A stretch of DNA of 64,000 bases from Mycteria americana (GCF_035582795.1 NW_027445626.1:806001-870000), one strand, 5' to 3'; numbered from the stretch's first letter, positions 1 through 23,445 are shown. Made by a program: numbers and translations. Notes: generated by a model from the letters alone, not told the origin.

Positions 1-50
1 GTATATACGGGGATATATTTGGAGATTATAAATGGGGAGGGGTATATATG
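1..50. repeat. Left remnant of AT/G-rich tandem repeat
   Basis: Built from the same units (runs of TATATA followed by GGGGAGGGG and TATAAATGGGG) as the block at 4162-4675. The LTR element at 51-4161 lies between the two parts, so this was one array before the insertion. Confidence 0.8.
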
Positions 51-819
51 TGTCTCGTCCCACTCGGTGGGTTGCGAGATGAGTGAATCTTTTCGATTCC
101 CCAACTGTTTGTGTACCGACAGAAGCCGATCTCTGCTCGGCAGAGCCGCGTGGTCGGCAGAGTCACGACAATGACCCAGAGGAACAGTCTGGCCAGCAAC
201 TTTATTAACTGGCGAATTCCACAGACGGACAAACTTCACGACCTGACGAGTTTAACGAACGAACAAAGGCGATTTGGCAATGGAGCTATTTTGCGGGCTT
301 CCCGATCCCAAACTTGCATATATATATTGGAAAAGCAGAGGAAAAGAGAAGAGAAGCAAGAAAAGGAAAGAAGGAGAGAGGAGAAAAGAGAAAGAAAAAG
401 TATCACCACCCCTGGATCCCGCGATGACGATAACACACGTGGCAATCCTCCGGTGGTGGGCGTGCGCGCGCTTCCCTGGGGGGGGCCAAGCCTTTTATTG
501 GCTAATCCCCGCCTCCAGGTACGCCCTTTCAGGGCTTATATGGTTCTTGTTCTAGAAAGTTCTCAATCTTCTGCGCAGGCGCTGGGGGAGGGGGGTGGTT
601 GTGAGGGGTCTCTGGGGCGGTTGCAAGCCCCTTTCTCAGATGACCGCTGTCCATACATGGTCAGGTTTGGCAGAACCTGGAACCGCGCATCCTCCGACGC
701 GCTCTCCACATCCCGCTCTTGCTCTCCCCCACCCCGTGCTCGCAGACCTGCTGTCGCCATGCAAATAGCGCCTCAAATCGCCACAATGTTTGAGACATTA
801 ACCCTTTCAGTCTCTCACA
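51..819 (-). repeat. 3' LTR of the young ERV
   Basis: 769 bp, nearly identical to 3393-4161. Read on the minus strand it has an octamer element (ATGCAAAT on the plus strand at 759-766) near its start, TATAAG-like sequence near 540, and an AATAAA signal (TTTATT on plus near 201), which fits U3-R-U5 order. It contains purine-rich low-complexity sequence around 330-405. Confidence 0.9.
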
Positions 820-1790
820 CCACCCCGTGTCTCAAACATTGTCTATACAGTCTTCGTCCAGGGTGACGATTTTCACATAGAGAAGATTGAGAAGACACAG
901 TTCACGAAATCTCAACAAGAGTTGGCAGAGGGTCCTTGATTTTGTCTTCCAGGGTGGTGATATGAACATAGAGAACAGCAGGAGAAAAGAGAATGAAAGC
1001 AGAAGCAAGCAGATAAACAATAGCTATGCCAGTCATAAGGAACAGAAATCAGGGTTATTCCAATTTGAATTAACCATTTCCCCCACCCCGTGAGTCCCCA
1101 GGATTGTAGGAGGGAAGCGAACGAAGATCTGGGGGCATGCCCGTCGAAACAGTCTTTCGGCTGGAGTGATCGAAGTACTGACGTTGTGAGTGTAGTAGTA
1201 GTAGAGTGCAGTAGCAGAGTGCAGTAGTACTGGAGTTGTGAGATGGACAATATTATACAACATTCTCCATCACTTAAATTCAACATCGAGTTTTTTTGGG
1301 GCTTCTGCCACTTCCCAGCACACTCGCCAGGGAGGGGCAGTGAAACTGAAAACACGAGATGGACATAAGGATGGGATGACTAATCCACATTTCAGACCAG
1401 CGTGATCTTTCAATGCTAAGCAGGAATAAGATTTCCCGTTAGAACATCCCCAAACTAGTCCCAAGGGGGCTGGGGATATTCTAATTTTACAGGTATGTCA
1501 GGTTTTGCAGTGAGCGGCAGGCTCTGCAAAGGGTAGTGTGTACAGGGTATGAGAACATATATCTGTGGGAAGGATAACCACAACAAATACACATGTCCCT
1601 TACTCTCTCCAAGAGCCAGGTTTTTTGGGGGGGTCCCCAGGACCAGTGTTATAGTTAAGAACTTTTTCAAGTTATACATAATATTGGGTAATGCAACAAA
1701 AACCACCACCAACAACAACAAAATCTCAATCCTTGTTCGGTTGATTGGAGAAGGGTAACACATATCCCTTGGTCAGTTCTACTCCAGATT
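820..1790 (-). other. Interior of ERV without recognisable gene
   Basis: Lies between the gag-like frame and the 3' LTR. I see no pol, env or other recognisable frame. The family may carry non-coding sequence here, or the coding parts were lost before this copy inserted. Confidence 0.6.
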
Positions 1791-3275
1791 CTAGTAAACA
1801 CATGAATTGGTTCCCACACAAGCTTCTAAGGAATATGCCTTCCACTCCCCCCCGTGTCCTCCTTTCCCGGGGGAGAGGAGGACCATTGTCCACATGAAAA
1901 ATCGTAAATACATATTAGGACTATTATTGCAATATTGGCAGTATTCATCGAGGTCCGACATTCCTCCGACGAGATTGCTATGTTTTAGCAGGCAACGGTC
2001 TGGTTCTCCCCCTGCAAAAGAGAAAGAAAACTCGGTCCCCTTTCGGACCGGTTTTAAAAGCAAGGGATTATCAGGAGGTCTTCCGACAGGTAGGCCTTTT
2101 AAAAGCTGATTGTCTAATCCCGTTCTCCTAACCGCAGCTTTACCCCTTTGTTCCCCTCCGGAGATTCCCACATTGCAGCTATAACTGATCAGCTCCTGCG
2201 CAACCCCTCCCAAGGTGAGGGGGAATTCCGCCAAAGTGGACTGCGTTTGGCTTCTCCGGGGTATTAGCATTTCTGTTAAACGCTCCTGAATTGGGAGTGC
2301 TGCCCTTAGGCGGTCCTGGATTTGTATGGCATGTAGCTTTAGGGGGTCAGGGAGGCCCTTTACCAGGGGTTTCATTCGACTGGGGTCGGCTTTTAGCAAC
2401 ATCGGGGAGGGCTGATGGGGTGTTAAGTGCCGGTCATGCAGGAGCTGGAGGCAGGCGGCTTTCTGCACGCTCTCGGTAATCTGATCCAGTCCCGGAGTGG
2501 GGATGGTCACCGGATCTCCCCGTTCCAAGGGGTCCAGCCCTCCAGCCCTTTGAGTGAGGGACCAGGGGGCTTGAGTGTCGCGGACGGTTAGAAACACGCC
2601 TGGACCCCAGTATCCATGCGCCTCCTCCTCAGAAAGTTTAATTCTGTCCTCCCCCGTGAGGGAGACCCTCCACACATATTCTGTCTCCGTTTCTCTAGGG
2701 AGCCTACTATATCCATCATGTAATTTCACCAATTCAGTTGCACTATAGGGTATTTCTTTTGTTATGATTTCTGGCGCGGTATCGGCACCCCCTTCATATT
2801 GGAATTCTGTTTTAGTAAGTGGGCGAAGTTGGGGAGCAGTTCTCTCATCATGTTGGCACTTTCCCCGTTCCATTTCCTCCCAGGGGTAGCGGCCAGCTAC
2901 CCCTCTGTCAGCCATCTCGCGTTCCTTGAAGAGACCGCAGCGCCCACATTCGCTCACCAAATCCTCCCTCCGCGCCTCCGCTAGCGCCCACCGCAACTCG
3001 CGCTCCCTGACAAAAGCGTCGCGCAACTGATTCTGCAACCTAATTTCCGATCGCACCCATTTTTCCCGCTCAGCTTCCAGCTCCGCTTGCAAACTTTTAC
3101 CCGAATCTTGGGACGATTCGCTCGCGTCTCGCTTAACCCATTCTACCGTGCACTTATATTTCTGCGCTGCCGTCAGCGCAGCTACCAAAACACCCAAAAC
3201 AACAGCTTTTAACAACTCTAACAACAAAGGGGAGCAGTCCAGATCAGGCTGAACCCAGGAAGCCATGATCATCAT
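1791..3275 (-). CDS. Gag-like frame of the ERV
   Basis: A long frame of about 494 codons starting roughly 95 bp after the primer site, where gag is expected. The N-terminal part has a hydrophobic stretch at about residues 17-36, followed by a charged, coiled-coil-like region at about residues 60-105. The middle (about residues 180-260) has a capsid-like look, with a segment of the type YSRLPRETETEYVWRVSLTG. I see no CCHC zinc knuckle. Family assignment comes from position and general character, not from a database match. It is treated as part of a fossil virus-like element. Confidence 0.65.
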   Translation of the reverse strand: MMIMASWVQPDLDCSPLLLELLKAVVLGVLVAALTAAQKYKCTVEWVKRDASESSQDSGKSLQAELEAEREKWVRSEIRLQNQLRDAFVRERELRWALAEARREDLVSECGRCGLFKEREMADRGVAGRYPWEEMERGKCQHDERTAPQLRPLTKTEFQYEGGADTAPEIITKEIPYSATELVKLHDGYSRLPRETETEYVWRVSLTGEDRIKLSEEEAHGYWGPGVFLTVRDTQAPWSLTQRAGGLDPLERGDPVTIPTPGLDQITESVQKAACLQLLHDRHLTPHQPSPMLLKADPSRMKPLVKGLPDPLKLHAIQIQDRLRAALPIQERLTEMLIPRRSQTQSTLAEFPLTLGGVAQELISYSCNVGISGGEQRGKAAVRRTGLDNQLLKGLPVGRPPDNPLLLKPVRKGTEFSFSFAGGEPDRCLLKHSNLVGGMSDLDEYCQYCNNSPNMYLRFFMWTMVLLSPGKGGHGGEWKAYSLEACVGTNSCVY

Positions 3276-3368
3276 CTGCCGGAGGACTCGGACTCAGCCG
3301 ATTCACGTCCTCCCTTCTCGACTCAATCGATATCCCCTCCCTGTTCCTCTCACTGATCAAGTCAGGGA

Positions 3369-3386
3369 ATCCCACTTCTGACACCA
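3369..3386 (-). other. Primer binding site, tRNA-Leu type
   Basis: On the minus strand the sequence reads TGGTGTCAGAAGTGGGAT, complementary to the 3' end of a vertebrate tRNA-Leu including CCA. It begins six bases inside the 5' LTR. This fixes the element's orientation as minus and is the main reason for suggesting an ERVL-type relative. Confidence 0.8.
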
Positions 3387-3392
3387 AATTAA

Positions 3393-4161
3393 TGTCTCGT
3401 CCCACTCGGTGGGTTGCGAGATGAGTGAATCTTTTCGATTCCCCAACTGTTTGTGTACCGACAGAAGCCGATCTCTGCTCGGCAGAGCCGCGTGGTCGGC
3501 AGAGTCACGACAATGACCCAGAGGAACAGTCTGGCCAGCAACTTTATTAACTGGCGAATTCCACAGACGGACAAACTTCACGACCTGACGAGTTTAACGA
3601 ACGAACAAAGGCGATTTGGCAATGGAGCTATTTTGCGGGCTTCCCGATCCCAAACTTGCATATATATATTGGAAAAGCAGAGGAAAAGAGAAGAGAAGCA
3701 AGAAAAGGAAAGAAGGAGAGAGGAGAAAAGAGAAAGAAAAAGTATCACCACCCCTGGATCCCGCGATGACGATAACACACGTGGCAATCCTCCGGTGGTG
3801 GGCGTGCGCGCGCTTCCCTGGGGGGGGCCAAGCCTTTTATTGGCTAATCCCCGCCTCCAGGTACGCCCTTTCAGGGCTTATATGGTTCTTGTTCTAGAAA
3901 GTTCTCAATCTTCTGCGCAGGCGCTGGGGGAGGGGGGTGGTTGTGAGGGGTCTCTGGGGCGGTTGCAAGCCCCTTTCTCAGATGACCGCTGTCCATACAT
4001 GGTCAGGTTTGGCAGAACCTGGAACCGCGCATCCTCCGACGCGCTCTCCACATCCCGCTCTCGCTCTCCCCCACCCCGTGCTCGCAGACCTGCTGTCGCC
4101 ATGCAAATAGCGCCTCAAATCGCCACAATGTTTGAGACATTAACCCTTTCAGTCTCTCACA
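3393..4161 (-). repeat. 5' LTR of the young ERV
   Basis: Same 769-bp sequence as 51-819, with about one difference seen. It is the 5' LTR because the primer site and the gag-like frame follow it on the minus strand. Confidence 0.9.
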
Positions 4162-4675
4162 ATATGGGGGTCTATATGGAGAGAATATATATATATGGGG
4201 TTATATACAAAGAGTATATATATGGGGGTGTATAAGGGGCATATATATGGGGAGGGGTGTAAATAGGGTTATAACTGAGGGGCTATAAAAAGGGGGGTAT
4301 AAATGGGGGCTATAAATGGGGAGGGCTATATAGGCCGTATCTATGGGGAGGGGTGTAAATGAGGTTGTAAAATGGTTAAAAAGGGGGGTATAAATCGGGG
4401 TATAAATGGGGGGTACATATGGGGAAGGGTGTATATTGGGAGGGGTATAATGGGGAGGAGTGTATATGGGGGTATATACAGGGAGAGGTATATAGGGGGT
4501 ATATAGGGGGATATATATATATGGGGAGGGTAATACATGGTGGGTATATGGGTAGCATAAAGAGGGGGTATAAATTAGGGAGGTATAAATGGGGCTGATA
4601 AATGGAAGGGCTATAAATGTGGGGGCTATAAATGGGGGTACAAACAAGGGGGTACAAGTGGGGGATACCCCACCC
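4162..4675. repeat. AT/G-rich minisatellite
   Basis: Degenerate tandem units of about 15-30 bp mixing TATAAATGGGG, GGGGAGGGG and TATATATATGGGG. There are strong runs of four to five G on the plus strand. Open frames across it (rich in Y, P, I and T on the minus strand) are products of the repeat and not genes. Confidence 0.85.
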
Positions 4676-4939
4676 TACCTGGCTGGGGGCATCCCCTGAA
4701 GCAGACAGGGGCTGTCGCAGTGACTGGGCCCAACTTTTCATCCTGCTTTACCGGGTCTCCTTGCTGACGGGGTTTTTCAGGCAGGGGCAATTAAACCCCA
4801 GGGTGAAATACCGTACCACCCCCAATGGTGGGATGGCCCTTGGTCCTCTGGGGTGGGGGGTCCTGGACAAACAGGGTACTGAGGTGGCCACCAGCACCCC
4901 CAAAATGTCTAGGGGAGTCAGGGGGATGGGTAAAATGAT

Positions 4940-5215
4940 TGCTGCTCTTTGAGGGACACCAAAGTCTTGGGGTTTGAGGGACATCAAGGTCTTGGTGTTG
5001 GGGGTGGTCATTGATGGTCCTTGATGAACACCAAGATCTAGGGGTCTAGGGTTGGTCATCAATGGTCCTTGAGGGACACCAAGGTCTTGTGTTTGGGGAC
5101 AATCATCTCCAGTCCTTGGGCAATGTCTAGGCCTTGGACTTTGGGGACAATCATGTCCAGTCCTTGCGGAACACTAAGGTTTTGGAGTTGCGGATGGTTG
5201 TCTCTGGTCTTTTAT
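4940..5215. repeat. Degenerate tandem repeat, about 65-75 bp unit
   Basis: Units share GAGGGACACCAAGGTCTTGG, then a GGGG-rich piece and GGTCATCAATGGTCCTTG. About four imperfect copies are visible (near 4950, 5010, 5070 and 5130). Confidence 0.75.
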
Positions 5216-5545
5216 GTATCTCATGTCATGTCTGAGTAGCTCATAGGCCTGGAGTAGGCCCATGGCATGTGTAGGTGCTTCTTCTAATGTCACTGCTGCC
5301 TGAGGAGCTGGGAGGGCAGGAGCAGGCCCATAGTTTCTGTAGGTGGTTTTGAGGTCATTGGTGCCTGAATGGCCGATAGGCCAGGAGCAGGCCAATATCA
5401 GAGATAGATGCTATGACATCCTCTGTGGCTGAGTAGCAGATAGGCCAGGGGCTGTGCATGAGCTTGTGATGTCACTGCTGCCTGAGTAGCTGGTAGGCCA
5501 GGAGCTGGCACATAGCTTCTGTAGGTGCTTCTGATGTCACCAAAA
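5216..5545. repeat. Degenerate tandem repeat, about 75-90 bp unit
   Basis: Repeated pieces such as GTCACTGCTGCCTGAGTAGC, GGTAGGCCAGGAGC and TTCTGTAGGTGCTTCTGATG occur about four times. No gene is visible here. Confidence 0.75.
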
Positions 5546-6612
5546 CAATATTTCGACCATGCCCAAATACGGCTTTTTGGAAGAAACATCAGGAGCAGAA
5601 GTCCATACACCGCACACACGTGTGACACTGTAACTCATGCACACACAGTGCCAGCAGTAGGAGGGTGTGAGGTCACTGTCAGGATAACCCATGAGCACAC
5701 AGCAGTGACAGTGGTGACATCACCGACGGCAACCCATGGCTGTGGAGCTCGGTGCAGAGCAGCCGTGTGCTGTCACAAGGGCTTCACGGAGGACGGGAGC
5801 TGCCTGGCCCCGTGCCTGCGAGGCCGAAGGAGCAGCCCCTGCAGCCCTGGCTGGAGCAGTCGGGGTGGGGGTGGCTCGGGGACCCCGCAGGGATGTGCCT
5901 GGGCACGGCGCCAGGAGCAAACCACAGACTTCCTGCCTGGGCGCTGCGGGGGGAGCGTGGGGAGTGCTGCGAGGCCACGTGGGCTGTGGTTTGTGCACCT
6001 GCAGGCTGGAGCTCCCGATGCGCCCGCGGGGAATAACGGCCCCTCGGTGACACGCTGACAGTCAGGGATCTGTCTGAGCCTCTGGGCTGCACGTCTGCTG
6101 CCAGGGCAGGGACATGTCCCAGCTCCGGCTCCTGCGAGGGACCTTCCATGGGGCTCTCCAGGGAAGGAAGGGTGAGGCAGCACTCCTGGGACGGGGCTCT
6201 GGCCTGGGCTAAGGCCCTTTCCCAGCTGCTGCTCCCAGCACAGCGGGGTCTGTAGCAGGGGCAGGGGCTGTTTCCTTCCCTTCCTGACACAGCCTCCGGC
6301 GCAGCCCCAGCCCTGTGCTTCCCACGGCACGAGGGTGGCTGGACACTCACCTTGGGCTCTTGGGTGTGCCTGTCATAAGAGACACTCAGTGCTCCTGGTT
6401 GAGAAAGCAGGGTTGAGGGGGTGAAAAATCCATTTACCCCCACACAAGCAGCCCTGTCCTGTGACGGCCCCCCACCACAGTGACGTGACACCTGTAGCAG
6501 AGCCGTCTCTCATATATGGTCATGAATGGCGCTAGAGAAGTTCATTGGAGGGCCGGGCTGTGTCGGAGGGGAGATAGCTCCCGATAATGTCGAAAAAGGC
6601 CCTGCTGCTTTG
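5546..6612. other. Upstream flank of the receptor gene, nothing recognised
   Basis: GC-rich single-copy-looking DNA. Several overlapping open frames exist on both strands, but none has a domain, a signal or repeated support, so I call no gene here. Confidence 0.5.
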
Positions 6613-6656
6613 ATTGGCTCGTCCTGTAGCTGGGCTGGCATCTGCAGAGATATATT
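6613..6656 (+). promoter_or_regulatory. Candidate core promoter of the WC1-like gene
   Basis: An inverted CCAAT box (ATTGG, 6613-6617) is followed by a TATA-like TATATT (6651-6656) about 95 bp before the first possible ATG. Spacing is plausible for a short 5' leader. It is inferred from sequence only; a second AT-rich element (TCATATATGG) lies near 6510. Confidence 0.35.
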
Positions 6657-6749
6657 GCCCTGCTGTCGTCATTGTCCCCAGGAGTCCCCAGGAGCCGTGG
6701 CAGGGCGTGAGGCAGAGCAGGGATGTGCTGGCAGGGCAGGAGGCTCAGG

Positions 6750-19516
<12,767 letters not shown>

Positions 19517-19617
19517 GCACCAGGGAAACATCTCCCTTTACCACGGGCAGCAGAAATCGCCTGCACTTTCCTCTATTTTTATTTTTGCTTTTACACTGTG
19601 CGTCCATATTTGTTCTT

Positions 19618-19623
19618 ATTAAA
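19618..19623 (+). promoter_or_regulatory. Polyadenylation signal ATTAAA of the receptor gene
   Basis: ATTAAA lies about 100 bp after the stop codon in an AT-rich trailer and is followed by a GT/T-containing stretch. No other signal is closer. Confidence 0.65.
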
Positions 19624-20055
19624 AGTCTCTGAGGGCTTTGACCCGGAGCTGGGGCTTGCCTGCCCAGGTGTTGGGTCACTTCCCTGAGGCTGATGAGGGG
19701 GAGCAGAGAACGATGACACAGTGGTAGGCAAGGGGCACATCTCAGGGACAGCAGGCTTGGGGTCAGGCTGTGGGGCTGCGAGAGCCCATGGTCCCTGGGG
19801 AATAATCCTGCTGCTCACCCCAAAACACCCCAGCCATCCCCAGGGGGGATCATGGCCCACGGATTACCTCCCACAATGGTGAGGATGCAGCTCTGCTCCC
19901 CACTGCCCCAGCACAGGGTGCAGAGCCACTTTCTGGGACACACGGGCTGAGATTCCCTCTCCTCATGCTCTGCCAGGACCCCAGTCGCCATGGGCTGTTC
20001 CATGGGCTCCAGCCCGCACCTGCCTGAAGCTGGGGAGTCAGGGCAAAAGTAGCCC
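19624..20055. other. Spacer, nothing recognised
   Basis: GC-rich sequence between the receptor trailer and the tRNA gene; no domain or repeat recognised. Confidence 0.5.
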
Positions 20056-20127
20056 TGGAGATGCTGGGGATTGAACCCAGGACCTCCCACATGCAAAGCA
20101 GGCGCTCTGCCACTGAGCTACATCCCC
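20056..20127 (-). tRNA. tRNA-Ala, anticodon UGC
   Basis: The reverse complement is a 72-nt tRNA: acceptor GGGGATG paired with CATCTCC, D-arm TAGCTCAGTGGCAGAGC, anticodon loop TTTGCAT with TGC, and T-arm GGTTCAATCC (B-box). A TTTT run follows within about 12 bases on the minus strand as a Pol III terminator. All arms look pairable, so it is probably functional. Confidence 0.92.
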
Positions 20128-22127
20128 TTGACACCTGCCAGCAGGAGAGACGCTCTCCTCCCGTGATGTGTCTATGACGAGCACAGTCCTTTTGTCCCTT
20201 GCGTGCCCAGGGACCCTCTGCAGAAAACAGCACTTGAACCCTTCTGAGATGGGGAAGCTGGGACTGGCTCTGTGCTGGGGCCTGATCCTGGCACAGGGCT
20301 GCACTGCAGAGTGCTGCCCCTTCAACGCCTCGGCAGGGCAATGGGGCAGAAGGAGGCTCTTGCTGCAGGTGCTGCTCCCACGCTCTGGCCCACTGCGGGA
20401 TGGGTCGATGGAGAGGAGAAAACCCCTTCCCCTGAGCCTCCTCTGACACCCAGGGCAACAGCCCTCTGTGCCACATCTGTCCCCAACTCCACAGCAGGAG
20501 CAGTGCAACAGGGTGAGGGAAATGCCCTGCCTGGGGTGAGGTGCCCGCAGGCTCCGATGGCATCCTAGGGCATGCCGTGGAGGGGACATGGTGGCAGAAA
20601 TCTTATACCCCCTTCTCCAGGCACCAGGCCTCCCCTGCAGCCCTCTGTTCCCCAGCATCCCTGGAGGTGACTTGAAGAGCAGGCTTCCATCTCCATGGGG
20701 CTGGGCATGGGGGCTGGGCTCAGGGACCTTCCCATTCCTTCAGCACTGATGACTGTCCTGGCAGCAAAGCAGTGCCCTGGGACAGCCCTGGCTGGGGTCT
20801 CTGTGGCAGGGTGGGTGAGTGTGTTCAGCTGGTAACTCAAAGGCTGATGCTTTGACCACATGCAGGGATGGTGTCCTCATGGTGGCACAGCTGGGACAAT
20901 TGTGTTGCCCAATGCCATAGATTTTTCCCTCCTGAGCCCCTGCCTGGCAGGGGGAGTTGGGGGAATCAAAAGCAGACCACAGTGCCTGTGAACTTCTGGA
21001 GTGGTTGAGTGGAGTTAAGGGGATGGACTGCTCACCTCTTCCACTTTGCACACATGACCCCAAAACCCATCCTCAGCAATGACTCTCCCATTCTTGCTCA
21101 AGAAAGACCTAGAAGGAGTCTTCTGGAGCAGTGATAATCCTGCAGGCACTACCCCTGCGGCCAAGGATGTTCAAGCTCGTGCTCAAAGCTGACAAGACAG
21201 TAACTGTGCTTGGACAGACAGTCTCTCCCTCTCACCACCTCTCACTTGCGCTCAGTCACAACAAAAGCCAAACTTCTCTGCAGGTGCATCCCTAAGGAGC
21301 CAGCTGTGAGGCTGCAGAACTGCACAGAGTTAGAACATGCACGTTGCTATGCGACTGTAGTCCAGTATGTGCCATTCCTTGGGCTGACTGGGGAGAGGGT
21401 GAGGCTGGAGACAGAGGGAGATGTGCTGGGTCACAGCTGTCACTGTGTTCCTGGGGGGCGAGCAGGGCTCTGTAGCAGCAAGAGGTTGCAAGAGGGGAGC
21501 CCAGCAGCTTGTTGGAGCTCATGAGCAGGTCTTTCTTCCTCTGTGCAGGGACTGATGGCTGTGAGGGGCTGCAGCTGGTCTAGCCAGTGCAGTCTGGTGG
21601 GTGAGTCTATTTGGGCACGGCTTTGCCAGCTGTCCTTGGCACATCAGAGGTCTCGCTGTGACAGACCTCTGGAGGGAGGATGCTGCCATTCAGGCCTCAG
21701 CTCAGGGAGTGCCTCTCCCTGGGACTGGGGGGACAGTGGCCTCCCCCATGGGCAGTATGCTCTGGTCTTCAAGCTGAGCTCCAGGTGCAGGATGTGTGTG
21801 AGGAGGGGAGCAGTCTGTGCACCATCAAGACTGACAAAGAGGAGAGAGACAAGGTCTTTGCAGAGACCCCACAAAGGAAAGGTGCCAATTGCTGTGGAGC
21901 AGGGAAGGAGGGACAGATGGAGAGCACCCCAAAGAAGCACTGAATGGAGAGTCCTGTTGAGGGGAAGGCTGGGGACTTGTGGAGCAAGAGGAAGGCTCCT
22001 TCTAACCCACAGACCTGCAGCTACAGTGCAGGGGCAGTGCTCTGGCAAGACGAGAAGAAGCAAGGAGGGCCAGGGTAGGCTGGAAGAAGGCAGGCAGGCT
22101 CTGCAAAAGACTAAGGGAGGAAACGAC
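20128..22127. other. Spacer with no supported gene
   Basis: Contains a frame at 20249-20446 (+) that opens with a signal-peptide-like MGKLGLALCWGLILAQGCTA but has no recognisable domain or clear splice donor after it. The rest shows no recognisable gene or repeat. Confidence 0.4.
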
Positions 22128-22200
22128 TTTAGAAGCCCAGGGCTGAACCAGGGACCTTTGGATGTTCAGTCTAATGCTCTGCCAGCTGCGCTACTTCAGC
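22128..22200 (-). pseudogene. Decayed tRNA-Phe-like sequence (anticodon GAA)
   Basis: The reverse complement reads GCTGAAGTAGCGCAGCTGG, then an anticodon arm TTAGA-CTGAACA-TCCAA and a T-arm-like GGTCCCTGGTTCAGCCC. It resembles tRNA-Phe(GAA), but the 3' acceptor side pairs poorly, one anticodon-stem pair is broken, and the base after the anticodon and the B-box deviate. Likely a pseudogene. Confidence 0.65.
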
Positions 22201-22649
22201 CCTGCCCCAGCAGCCCTTGTCCCAATTCCACCCCTGCCAGGCCACAGGCTGACAGACATGAGGAGCATTCCTTGGGGAGGGTCCCAGGGAAGAGCCTTTC
22301 TCAGCCTGTCCTCTCCCTGCCTCCATGGCCAGGTGGGCTCCAGATTTGGGTGGAGGCCAGCTTACACTGGGCATGCCAAAATGTGTGTGGGACTTCAGTC
22401 CAAACGTGACAGTCGCAAAGCAGGTGGGCAGGCCAGGCACGTGTAACTGCAAAGGCTGAGGGTGGAAGAAGTGTGGGGCTGTTGGAAGACCTTATCTCCT
22501 TCCCCATGGAAGGCCTCCTCCCCACCCTTTTTTCCCCAGCTCAGCTTCACTCCTTTATTCCCAACTCTTCTACCTCCTCCCCTCTGAGCAGCACTAGGCC
22601 ATGGGGAATGGGGGTTGTGGTCAGTCCAGAACACTTCCTGCCTGCTGCT
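22201..22649. other. Spacer, nothing recognised
   Basis: Mixed-composition sequence with no recognisable gene, domain or repeat. Confidence 0.4.
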
Positions 22650-23240
22650 CCTTCCTTCTCCCACTTTTCCCATGGGGTCCCTCCTACAGGCTGCAGTCCT
22701 TCAAGATGAACCTGCTCCACTCTGGGCTCTCCACAGGCCACAGTTCTTTCAGGAATTACCCAACTTCTCCAGCATTGTGTCCTCCACGGACTGCAGGGCT
22801 TACCTTTTCCAACATGGTCTTCTCCATAGGCTGCAGGAAAATACCTGCTGTGCTGTGGTATTCTGCTTGGGCTGCAGGGGAATATCTGCTCTGGTGCCTG
22901 GACCACCGAGGGGGTGTTTCTCCTCCTTCTTCACCGACCATGGTGTTTGCAGGGCTGTTTCTCACACGTTTTTTTCCCCCTAACTCCTATTCCAGTCTGG
23001 CAGTTGTGCCCCTTCTTAAATACATTTTTACACCAGTTCCACCAGCTTTGTTGCTGGGCTCAGTTTTGGCCCGTGCTGGGTCTGTTTTGGAGCTGTCTGG
23101 ACCCAGCCCTGTCTGGCATGGAGGCAGCCCTTGGTCTTCTCTCACAGAGGTCACACCTGCAGCCTTCTCTCTACCAAAACCTGGACATGGACACCAATGC
23201 ACTGTGTAAAACTTTGCCTTGCTAAATGACGTCCCCTGGT
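22650..23240. repeat. Probable dispersed repeat, family not named
   Basis: Has internally repeated GGCTGCAGGGGAATATCTGC-like units and a CT-rich run before CACCGACCATGGTGTTTGCAG, which I recall from many bird loci as an interspersed repeat. I cannot name the family from sequence alone. Confidence 0.45.
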
Positions 23241-23445
23241 CCTCCCTCATGAAGAGATCCAGCCTAGTTGCTGGGGAGGAAGAGAGAGCAAGAGAGAAGG
23301 CCTTGATGCTGTGAAAGCACTCTTCCGCAAATAGCTACAACACTGGTGTATTATAACACTGCATTGGTCACAAATCCCAAACATGGCACCATACGGGCTG
23401 CTAAGCAGAAAATTAACTCCATCCCAGCCAAAACCAGCACAATGT
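23240..23445. repeat. ERV LTR-like dispersed repeat, partial copy
   Basis: Shares order and words with 47819-48050 and 50200-50430 (for example GAGAAGGCCTTGATGCTGTG, the GTATTATAACACTG region, and TTAACTCCATCCCAGCCA). Only the end portion is present before CR1 sequence begins. Treated as a fossil LTR-like copy. Confidence 0.55.

Larger units (their letters stand above)
51..4161 (-). mobile_element. Young gag-only LTR retroelement (ERV fossil), probably ERVL-like
   Basis: Two direct 769-bp LTRs (51-819 and 3393-4161) that begin TGTCTC and end CTCACA flank a 2.57-kb interior. ATATG lies on both outer edges and may be a 5-bp target duplication, although the host DNA is itself rich in TATATG. 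The coding strand is minus: a tRNA-Leu-type primer site adjoins the 3393-4161 LTR, followed by one long gag-like frame. No pol or env is visible, so the copy is structurally incomplete and non-autonomous. I saw about one difference between the LTRs, which points to an insertion well under a few million years old. The class III (ERVL-like) assignment rests on primer type and duplication length only. Confidence 0.9.

Noticed and set aside
111-866. 251-codon plus-strand frame, and its near-copy at 3453-4235
   Set aside because: Lies inside the LTR on the opposite strand. Repeated with both LTRs and biased by purine-rich repeat, not a gene.
4201-4741. Minus-strand frames rich in Y, P, I and T
   Set aside because: Pure translation of the AT/G tandem repeat.
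20038-20658. 206-codon minus-strand frame
   Set aside because: Runs through the tRNA-Ala gene, so it cannot be a real protein frame in that part; no domain.
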